A stretch of 54,258 nucleotides of DNA from Halothiobacillus sp. GTDB taxonomy: Bacteria; Pseudomonadota; Gammaproteobacteria; Halothiobacillales; Halothiobacillaceae. Shown one piece after another: positions 48,303 through 54,258 of the stretch (the stretch's first letter is position 1; each line of letters begins with the position of its first letter). The stretch lies in contig NZ_JAQTTX010000018.1 of NCBI RefSeq assembly GCF_028710545.1, positions 1-54,258 on the forward strand, in the 5' to 3' direction. Below the pieces are notes generated by a model. That model saw only the letters and a program-made list of their open reading frames with translations. It ran no database searches and was not told the origin of the DNA. Made by a program: the position numbers and the translations under genes.

Positions 48303-49445
48303 TCAACGTAAGCCCCCTCGATCAATCATCGGCAAGACACGCCCGAAAGGCGGTGGCTGCAAAGCCGCAGGCCGCCCGCGAGTAGCCCGCAACAAAGCGG
48401 ACGGCACGAGCCAGAACACAGGGAAATGCGGCGCTTGCTCGGGATACTGCCCGATAAGATCGGTGCAATACACCAAAGCATCCACACTGGAATCGCCATG
48501 CAAACGGGAAAACACCGGACGAAAGTCTGTCCCGCCACCGCCCGTTTCCGGCAATGTCAGCGCACCCGACAGGATCCGATCGTCATGAATCCGGTTATCG
48601 CAGGTCAACAGGCGCAACTGCATATTCACCTTCCCCCGGAGTTGTTCCGCGTCAAACAGAAATTGCCGCGCCCAAGCCGGATCGATCGAACCACTGACAT
48701 CCAGCGCCAACACCAGATTGAGCCTCTTCCCCGCCAGGCGGGGCAAAATGAACGGCTCTGCCTGCCGACGCGACGGACGATCGAACTGCCAGCGTTGATA
48801 AACACGCGATACAAGCCACAACTCCAGCACCGCGCGCCAGTCGGTCGAATTATCCCGCGTTATCCGCGTGCCAGCCGAGCCCTTGAAACCAGAGGATGAT
48901 CGGCCATCGGTGGATTGCCGCGCCGCTACCACCTTGGCGGCCTGCTGGGCATCGAAATCGATCGGTTCATCGGAATCATCTTCTGCCATAGACAAAGTCA
49001 TATCACGAGATGCGGCTGCGTCCCGTGACGTGCTGCCCTCGGGCTCGGCGCGAGCCATGAGGCTTTCGCCCGGCAGTAGAACGGGCACATCGGCCCAGAT
49101 CCCGTGATGATCATCATGCCAACCGGCAGCCTCAGGGGGCACACCCAGAGAAACCAGAAAATCGGTTGCCTCGACATCAAGCCGCGCATCAACGGCAGCC
49201 GGATGCCAGCGCCAGGTGCGATGCCCCAACGTCGCATGCGCCGCCAGGTGCAAAAGCGCATGGTGTAATTCGTGCGTGGGGGCTTGCGCCAGCCAGTCCT
49301 GCCGCAGCACCACAACGCGATCTGCCAGCCCGACCGCCCCACCCTGCCGCACCATCACACAAGGTTCAGGCAAGGCACGAATCAAGGCGGGCCAACGAGC
49401 CGCCATCGCCCGTCGTGCCAGTTGCCAACGGGTTTCATCCGGCAC
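48303..49445 (-). CDS. VWA-like domain protein with DUF2201-type metallopeptidase-like N-terminus
   Basis: The N-terminal part contains HELHHALLHLAAHATLGHRTWRWHPAAVDARLDVEATDFLV, the zinc-peptidase-like pattern of the DUF2201 N-domain. A polar, serine- and aspartate-rich linker follows. The C-terminal part is the VWA-like domain with LALDVSGSIDPAWARQFLFDAEQL (a DxSxS metal site), GGGGTDFRPVF and VYCTDLIGQYP. Such proteins pair with MoxR ATPases as putative metal-dependent chaperones or co-factor inserters. I choose the GTG at 49445, with a GGAG site and an 11-base overlap with moxR; a GTG at 49493 is possible. No client protein is evident nearby. Confidence 0.85.
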   Translation of the reverse strand: MPDETRWQLARRAMAARWPALIRALPEPCVMVRQGGAVGLADRVVVLRQDWLAQAPTHELHHALLHLAAHATLGHRTWRWHPAAVDARLDVEATDFLVSLGVPPEAAGWHDDHHGIWADVPVLLPGESLMARAEPEGSTSRDAAASRDMTLSMAEDDSDEPIDFDAQQAAKVVAARQSTDGRSSSGFKGSAGTRITRDNSTDWRAVLELWLVSRVYQRWQFDRPSRRQAEPFILPRLAGKRLNLVLALDVSGSIDPAWARQFLFDAEQLRGKVNMQLRLLTCDNRIHDDRILSGALTLPETGGGGTDFRPVFSRLHGDSSVDALVYCTDLIGQYPEQAPHFPVFWLVPSALLRATRGRPAALQPPPFGRVLPMIDRGGLR

Positions 49446-50544
49446 TTGGAGCCGCTCCAAAACTTTCGATAGGGGCCTTGGCACCGCGCACACTCACCCA
49501 GTTCGAAAAGGCGGGCTCATCGAACAACCGATCCCCTTCGATCTGATGCAGTTGTTCGATCAGACTGAAACTGAGGCGATCATCCGGCAACTCAACCGCC
49601 AGTTTCAGCGCCTCGTCGGTACGGATCCGCCCCTGATTCCGGGCTGCCACAATGGCCCGGACCGCATCCATTTGCGCGGACACATCGGTCAGTTGCGCCA
49701 GACTGCCCGGCTCACTCAACCAACCGGCGACCGAGAATCCCTCTTGTTCGCCGCTGCCAACAAATTCGGCCAACGCCGCAGCCGCCTCGCGCCCCACACA
49801 GGCCGCGATATGAATCAGGGTTGTTTCATCGAGCCCGGAAGAACCCGCCCCAGTCAGAGTGGGCAGGGCGCGCCGCTTGATCACCCGATCGGCAAACACC
49901 CAGCTACGCGGGCTGGGGAACGCCTTGACCTCCGGCTCCGGTAAAAACCGCGCCAACCAGTGCGGCTGTTCGGCCATAAAATCCCGCAGCACAGGATCAA
50001 TACCCTGCCGCGCAGCCCACGCCAGCCAGGCATCGGCATCGGCCTTGAGTTCCACATGCATGAACCGGTTGGCCAATGGCGCAGGCATGACATAGGTAAT
50101 GCCCCGATCATCGAGGCGGTTGCCCGCAGCCACGATGCTCCAGCCCTCAGGCAGGCGGTAAGCGCCCAAGCGCCGATCCAGAATCAATTGATAAGCCGCA
50201 GCGGCCACAGGCGGCGGTGCCGCATTGATTTCATCCAGAAACAAGACGCCACGCGGGCCATCGCGGGATTCATCCGGCAGCTCATCCGGCGGTATCCAGC
50301 GGACCTTGCCGTTGTCGTGCAAGGGGATGCCGCGCAGATCGGTGGGTTCGAGCTGGGAAAGCCGCAGGTCGATCAATGGATAACCCTGCACCGCCGCCGC
50401 CTCGCGCACGAGATCCGATTTACCGATTCCCGGCGCACCCCAGATCATCAAGGGCACCGCCCACGCTGGGGCGGTCAGTGTCTCGGATAGCAATTCGGCC
50501 AATGCGGGGGCATCAAGCGCGGGGATGGTTTGTTCAAAACTCAT
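49435..50544 (-). CDS. MoxR-family AAA+ ATPase
   Basis: The 369-residue protein is a AAA+ ATPase of the MoxR type: Walker A GAPGIGKS (36-43), Walker [30 protein letters not shown], sensor 1 [11 protein letters not shown] and [11 protein letters not shown]. MoxR proteins act with VWA proteins in protein maturation; the VWA partner follows with an overlap. The start ATG 50544 lies in a tandem duplication that creates a second ATG 13 bases upstream. The C-terminal 100 residues are specific to this subgroup. No methanol dehydrogenase or similar client is in the window. Confidence 0.88.
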   Translation of the reverse strand: MSFEQTIPALDAPALAELLSETLTAPAWAVPLMIWGAPGIGKSDLVREAAAVQGYPLIDLRLSQLEPTDLRGIPLHDNGKVRWIPPDELPDESRDGPRGVLFLDEINAAPPPVAAAAYQLILDRRLGAYRLPEGWSIVAAGNRLDDRGITYVMPAPLANRFMHVELKADADAWLAWAARQGIDPVLRDFMAEQPHWLARFLPEPEVKAFPSPRSWVFADRVIKRRALPTLTGAGSSGLDETTLIHIAACVGREAAAALAEFVGSGEQEGFSVAGWLSEPGSLAQLTDVSAQMDAVRAIVAARNQGRIRTDEALKLAVELPDDRLSFSLIEQLHQIEGDRLFDEPAFSNWVSVRGAKAPIESFGAAPSAG

Positions 50545-50557
50545 GGTCAAAACTCAT
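50534..50557 (-). repeat. 13-bp tandem duplication of the moxR start, creating a micro-ORF
   Basis: On the minus strand ATGAGTTTTGACC (50557-50545) is followed by ATGAGTTTTGAAC (50544-50532), one base different. The upstream ATG opens a seven-codon frame (MSFDHEF) ending at TGA 50536-50534 inside the moxR coding sequence. This out-of-frame leader could lower moxR translation. Confidence 0.75.
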
Positions 50558-50571
50558 GTTCAATAATCAGG

Positions 50572-50735
50572 GGGCACCTCGAAAAACCTACTGCGCTGTC
50601 CGATTGCGGCGTCGCGTGCTCGTTCGCGCCTCGCCTATCTACTCGATATGTCTCGTTGCTCACTGAACGCGAAGCTGGCGCAAGCCCGCGGCTCCTTGCA
50701 CTCGAACATGCTCGTGACGGTTTTTCGAGGTGCCC
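50572..50735. mobile_element. MITE-like element with 17-18 bp terminal inverted repeats
   Basis: GGGCACCTCGAAAAACC (50572-50588) is repeated in perfect reverse complement at 50719-50735. CAGG lies directly outside both ends (50568-50571 and 50736-50739), consistent with a 4-bp target duplication. One further base pair could belong to the repeats. The 164 bp hold no transposase. It is unrelated in sequence to the hairpin element at 39.3 kb. It sits in the 354-base gap between moxR and acs. The remaining 160 bases before acs, which must hold its promoter, show a GAATC-N5-GATTC dyad near 50756 and nothing else clear. Confidence 0.75.
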
Positions 50736-50898
50736 CAGGGTTAACTCAATCGAATCTGCACGATTCTGGGGGTATCTGGTAAGCCAACTATGGTCAATGA
50801 GGCCCGCATTTGGCAAAATTACGGGTTCACTCATACAGGTCGCGTTATTCGCAGCGGACCGATGCAGAAAGCCAGTCAAAGAAACTCAGGGGTATGTC

Positions 50899-52851
50899 AT
50901 GAATAATCTCGAATCGATTCTAACGGAAAACAGGGTATTTCAACCCAACCCCGAGTTTGTCGCCCGCGCACGCATTGGTTCCCTGGATGCCTACAATGCA
51001 CTTGTCGCCGAAGCACAAAGCGATTACGAAGGCTTCTGGGCGCGGCAGGCCCGCGAGTTCGTGACCTGGGACACACCGTTTTCCACGATTCTCGACGATT
51101 CGAACGCCCCGCACTATCGCTGGTTTACCGATGGCAAACTCAATGCGTCGGTGAACTGCATCGACCGCCACCTGCCCGCCAAGGCACAGAAAGTGGCGAT
51201 CATTGCCGAAGCGGACGACGGCAGCGTGCGGGAAATCACCTATCAGCAGTTGCACGATGAAGTCGCCAAACTTGCCAATGGCATCAAATCGCTCGGCATC
51301 ACCCAAGGCGACCGCGTGATTATCTACATGCCGATGATCCCCGAAGCCAGCATCGCTATGCTCGCCTGCGCGCGGATTGGCGCCATTCACTCGGTCGTAT
51401 TCGGCGGCTTCTCGGCCGAAGCGCTGCGCGATCGTATCAACGACACAGGCGCCCGCATGGTCATTACTGCCGACGGTGGCATGCGTGGCGGGCGAACCGT
51501 TCCTCTCAAGTCCGCCGTCGACAAGGCGCTCGAAGCTGGATGCCCCAGCGTGGAGAAAGTCGTGGTATTCGAGCGCCTCGGCAATGTAACGCTCAACGCC
51601 GGCACGGATGTCGCCTGGAGCACGCTTACAGCCAGCCAGTCAACCACCTGCGAGCCCGTGATGGTCGAAGCCGAACACCCGCTGTTCCTGCTGTACACCT
51701 CCGGCTCAACTGGTAAACCCAAGGGCGTACAGCACGCCACCGGCGGCTTCCTCGTCAATGCGGCGCTGACCAATGCCTGGGTATTCGACCTGAACGACGA
51801 CGATGTGTACTGGTGCACCGCCGATGTCGGCTGGATCACCGGCCACAGCTACGTTACCTACGGCCCCCTGGCGCTGGGTGTTACTCAAGTCATGTTCGAG
51901 GGCATCCCCTCTTACCCGGATGGCGGACGTTTCTGGCAGATGATCGAACGCCACAAGGTCTCGGTGTTCTACACCGCGCCGACCGCCATTCGCGCCCTGA
52001 TGAAGCTCGGTGATGACGTTCCGGCCAAATCCGACCTTTCCAGCCTGCGTCTGCTCGGCACCGTGGGCGAACCCATCAACCCCGAAGCCTGGATGTGGTA
52101 TCACCGCGTCATCGGCGGCGAGCGCTGCCCGATTGCCGACACCTGGTGGCAAACCGAAACCGGCGCACACATGATTGCGCCATTGCCCGGTGCCATCGCG
52201 ACCAAACCCGGCTCCTGCACACGCCCACTGCCCGGCATCATCGCGGATATCGTCGATGACGAGGGCAATCCCGTGGGTCACAATCAGGGCGGGAATCTGG
52301 TCATCAAGAAGCCATGGCCTTCGATGATTCGCACCATCTGGGGTGACGACGCGCGCTTCAAACGCGGTTATTTCCCGGATAAGCTCAAGGGGTATTACCT
52401 CGCCGGTGACTCCGCCCGCCGTGATGACGATGGCTATTTCTGGATCATGGGGCGTATCGATGACGTATTGAACGTTTCCGGCCATCGCCTCGGTACCATG
52501 GAAATCGAATCGGCACTTGTCGCCCACCCGCTGGTTGCCGAAGCGGCTGTGGTCGGCAAGCCGCATGACGTGAAAGGCGAATCGATCGTTGCCTTCGTCG
52601 TCTGCAAGGGCGATCGTCCCCAAGGCGACGCAGCCGATGCCATGGTCAAAACCCTGCGCGACTGGGTTGCCGAGCAAATCGGCCCCATCGCGAAACCTGA
52701 CGACATCCGTTTTGGCGATAATCTACCCAAAACCCGCTCGGGGAAAATCATGCGCCGGTTGTTGCGCGGCATCGCCATCGGCGAACTTCCGCAGGGTGAC
52801 GTTTCCACACTGGAAAATCCCGCCATTCTGGAGCAACTGCTCGGTAAGTAA
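50899..52851 (+). CDS. acs: Acetyl-CoA synthetase
   Basis: Acs activates acetate to acetyl-CoA through acetyl-AMP. The start ATG 50899 ([35 protein letters not shown]), with a CAGGGG ribosome site, gives 650 residues (652 in E. coli). An in-frame extension back to 50530 runs through the inserted element and is rejected. Motifs are [12 protein letters not shown], the adenylation core [55 protein letters not shown], and [14 protein letters not shown]. The lysine in SGKIMRR, about residue 616, is the one acetylated by Pat-type enzymes in other bacteria. A terminator follows. Confidence 0.97.
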   Translation: MNNLESILTENRVFQPNPEFVARARIGSLDAYNALVAEAQSDYEGFWARQAREFVTWDTPFSTILDDSNAPHYRWFTDGKLNASVNCIDRHLPAKAQKVAIIAEADDGSVREITYQQLHDEVAKLANGIKSLGITQGDRVIIYMPMIPEASIAMLACARIGAIHSVVFGGFSAEALRDRINDTGARMVITADGGMRGGRTVPLKSAVDKALEAGCPSVEKVVVFERLGNVTLNAGTDVAWSTLTASQSTTCEPVMVEAEHPLFLLYTSGSTGKPKGVQHATGGFLVNAALTNAWVFDLNDDDVYWCTADVGWITGHSYVTYGPLALGVTQVMFEGIPSYPDGGRFWQMIERHKVSVFYTAPTAIRALMKLGDDVPAKSDLSSLRLLGTVGEPINPEAWMWYHRVIGGERCPIADTWWQTETGAHMIAPLPGAIATKPGSCTRPLPGIIADIVDDEGNPVGHNQGGNLVIKKPWPSMIRTIWGDDARFKRGYFPDKLKGYYLAGDSARRDDDGYFWIMGRIDDVLNVSGHRLGTMEIESALVAHPLVAEAAVVGKPHDVKGESIVAFVVCKGDRPQGDAADAMVKTLRDWVAEQIGPIAKPDDIRFGDNLPKTRSGKIMRRLLRGIAIGELPQGDVSTLENPAILEQLLGK

Positions 52852-52861
52852 TTCACAACAA

Positions 52862-52885
52862 GGGGAGCCAAATGGCTCCCTTTTT
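52862..52885 (+). terminator. Terminator of acs
   Basis: A 7-bp G+C-rich stem pairs GGGAGCC (52863-52869) with GGCTCCC (52874-52880) around AAAT, followed by TTTTT. It lies 11 bases after the acs stop. Confidence 0.88.
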
Positions 52886-52935
52886 GTCATAGTGCAAAAT
52901 CACTAACCCGTACCACAGCACAGGAAGCCCTAGTC

Positions 52936-53646
52936 GTGTCCAGTACAGATAAATCCACCCGCCGCATTGTCAAAGTCTGGGATCTGCCCACCCGCCTGTT
53001 CCACTGGTTGCTCGTGATCGGCATCTTCGCGATGTGGTTTACCGCCGATATCCTCGATCGACTCGGCCTGCACATGACCATCGGCTACGCGCTGATCGGT
53101 TTGATCGTGTTTCGACTCGTATGGGGCATCATCGGCAGTGATACGGCGCGCTTCAGCCAATTCGTCCGTCATCCCAGGCATATCATTGCGTATATCAAGG
53201 GCGCCCATAAAGGCATATGGCTCGGTCACAACCCGCTCGGCGCGATGTCCGTTCTGGCGATGATCATCTCGATCCTGGTTCAACTGGGCACCGGGCTGTT
53301 CGCCAATGACCAGATCTACAATGAAGGCCCTTTTTCAGGATATGTTTCTGAAAATACGCAGGATTTGCTGACATACATCCACGACGTCAATTTCAACATC
53401 ATGCTGGGTCTGATTGCCCTGCACCTCTTGGCCATTGCCTTCTATCAATTCAAAAAACACGAACCCTTGGTTCAAGCCATGATTACCGGCAAGCGCGCGC
53501 TCAAACCCGATGAAACGGTGCAGAATCCCAATCTACACTTCGCCGGCTGGCTTGCCTTTGTTATTGCCACCATCATCGGTGTTGGCGTGTGGTATCTGGT
53601 GAGCTACCGCGCACCAATGGTTGCGGGCTGGTTGGGGCTGCATTGA
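52936..53646 (+). CDS. Cytochrome b561/b6-type membrane protein
   Basis: The 236-residue protein has four main hydrophobic helices plus a C-terminal fifth. It starts with the family motif KVWDLPTRLFHWLLVIGIF. Further histidines in LGLHMTIGYALIGLIVFRLVWG, WLGHNPLGAMSVLAMI and NIMLGLIALHLLAIAFYQFKKHEPLVQAMITG are the likely haem b ligands. Members pass electrons between quinones and c-type cytochromes or periplasmic enzymes. The partner is unknown. The start is GTG at 52936 behind an AGGA site. It is downstream of the acs terminator, so it probably has its own promoter. Confidence 0.87.
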   Translation: MSSTDKSTRRIVKVWDLPTRLFHWLLVIGIFAMWFTADILDRLGLHMTIGYALIGLIVFRLVWGIIGSDTARFSQFVRHPRHIIAYIKGAHKGIWLGHNPLGAMSVLAMIISILVQLGTGLFANDQIYNEGPFSGYVSENTQDLLTYIHDVNFNIMLGLIALHLLAIAFYQFKKHEPLVQAMITGKRALKPDETVQNPNLHFAGWLAFVIATIIGVGVWYLVSYRAPMVAGWLGLH

Positions 53647-53908
53647 AACCACGCCAATAGTTTGCCATCGAGCACACCTTGCCCGAAGGCTTGCGAGCAC
53701 ATCACCCCTCATTGCCCCCGTCGATAACGGCCGTGCGATACGTTGCTGCGATCAACCATGGCGGGATAACATCAGCTCATCATCCGGATAATCGAATTAG
53801 GCATAATCGAAGCATCACCGTCCAACGAGCACAACTGGCGGCGCAGCTATTCGAATCGGGCAGAAATGCCTCGACTGAAATAAACACAACCCGATAGTAG
53901 TAACCATA
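53647..53908. other. Non-coding stretch between the cytochrome b gene and rpsI
   Basis: No gene, repeat or clear promoter was seen in these 262 bases. A 72-codon frame at 53679-53897 starts with TTG, lacks a ribosome site and looks random. The stretch ends in the rpsI terminator. Confidence 0.6.
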
Positions 53909-53938
53909 AAAAAACCCGCCACAATGGGCGGGTTTTTT
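53909..53938 (-). terminator. Bidirectional terminator of rpsI
   Basis: A perfect 12-bp stem pairs AAAAAACCCGCC (53909-53920) with GGCGGGTTTTTT (53927-53938) around a 6-base loop. It lies 30 bases after the rpsI stop and also faces the cytochrome b gene. Confidence 0.92.
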
Positions 53939-53968
53939 GCGGGCCCGGCAAGCGGGCTCTGCGGATAA

Positions 53969-54258
53969 TTAACGCTTGGAGAATTGAACCGCGCGACGTG
54001 CTTTACGCAGGCCGACTTTCTTACGTTCCACTTCACGCGCATCACGCGTCACAAATCCAGCGGTACGCAGCTTGCCACGGAAGCTTTCATCGTACTCCAT
54101 CAACGCGCGGGTCAGACCGTGACGAATCGCACCTGATTGACCGCTGGGGCCGCCACCGGCCACGGTGCAGAACACATCGAAGCGGTCACCCACTTCGAGC
54201 AGTTCCAAAGGCTGACGAACGACCATGCGTGCCGTTTCACGACCGAAGAAGTCTTCGA
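53969..54258 (-). CDS. rpsI: 30S ribosomal protein S9 (5' end outside the window)
   Basis: The visible 95 complete codons encode the C-terminal part of uS9. They begin in [20 protein letters not shown] and include [67 protein letters not shown]. The SKR tail reaches the P-site tRNA anticodon in other ribosomes. About 35 N-terminal residues lie past base 54258, where rplM is expected to precede it. The internal ATG at 54226 is not the start. Confidence 0.97.
   Translation of the reverse strand, partial: EDFFGRETARMVVRQPLELLEVGDRFDVFCTVAGGGPSGQSGAIRHGLTRALMEYDESFRGKLRTAGFVTRDAREVERKKVGLRKARRAVQFSKR

Noticed and set aside
50530-50898. In-frame extension of Acs
   Set aside because: It translates the inserted MITE-like element and intergenic DNA; the normal Acs start is ATG 50899.
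53679-53897. 72-codon frame after the cytochrome b gene
   Set aside because: TTG start, no ribosome site and random-looking composition.

Overview
The window looks like core chromosome from a gammaproteobacterium. Gene order follows Escherichia/Pseudomonas blocks: argJ-secA-dciA-lpxC; rpsP-rimM-trmD-rplS; nnr-tsaE-amiC-mutL-miaA-hfq-hflX-hflK-hflC-DUF2065-hisZ-purA; rpmB-rpmG; rluD-pgeF; xerD-dsbC. Protein character and moderate G+C suggest a chemolithotrophic sulfur oxidiser of the Halothiobacillus type. That genus-level guess is inference from memory and was not tested. No tRNA, rRNA, CRISPR array, prophage or intact insertion sequence was seen.

Layout. 1-4.7 kb: end of a repeat element, ppnP (-), then sucC-sucD-nadE and a small tautomerase (+). 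4.8-11.4 kb (-): Nudix/ThiE-like fusion, argJ, a DUF945 protein, secA. 11.6-13.1 kb: dciA (+) facing lpxC (-). 13.4-20.4 kb (-): htpG, the rpsP-rimM-trmD-rplS operon, hisZ-purA. 20.2-33.1 kb (-): the hfl/hfq/mutL/amiC/tsaE/nnr superoperon with an inserted mtfA, then trpS. 33.3-35.1 kb (+): rpmB-rpmG, mutM, rpsT. 35.2-38.6 kb (-): pyrE, clpB. 38.9-41.2 kb: an unknown gene (+), an LpxH-like phosphoesterase (-), a secreted DsrE-like protein (+). 41.2-44.1 kb (-): def, an ACT protein, pgeF, rluD. 44.3-46.5 kb (+): bamD and an MHS transporter. 46.5-50.5 kb (-): moxR, a VWA protein, xerD, dsbC. 50.9-54.3 kb: acs and a cytochrome b561-type protein (+), then the 3' part of rpsI (-).

The genes mostly serve translation and RNA handling (ribosomal proteins, trmD, rimM, miaA, tsaE, hfq, hflX, def, rluD, trpS), protein quality control (htpG, clpB, hflKC, secA, dsbC), envelope building (lpxC, bamD, amiC, the LpxH-like protein) and central or nucleotide metabolism (sucCD, nadE, nnr, acs, purA, pyrE, argJ, hisZ).

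The most unusual signals lie between genes. First, sucD and nadE are joined by a chain of four consecutive five-codon micro-ORFs, each overlapping the next by ATGA or GTGA, in a degenerate 14-bp tandem repeat. Second, there are non-autonomous transposon-like elements: a 151-bp element with 18-bp terminal inverted repeats and a CTAA target duplication that includes a stop codon, two relatives, and an unrelated 164-bp element with a CAGG duplication upstream of acs. Third, short (12-15 bp) tandem duplications recur at gene boundaries. Fourth, there is a terminator-like hairpin in the secA leader, and a predicted heat-shock promoter overlaps the terminator upstream of htpG.
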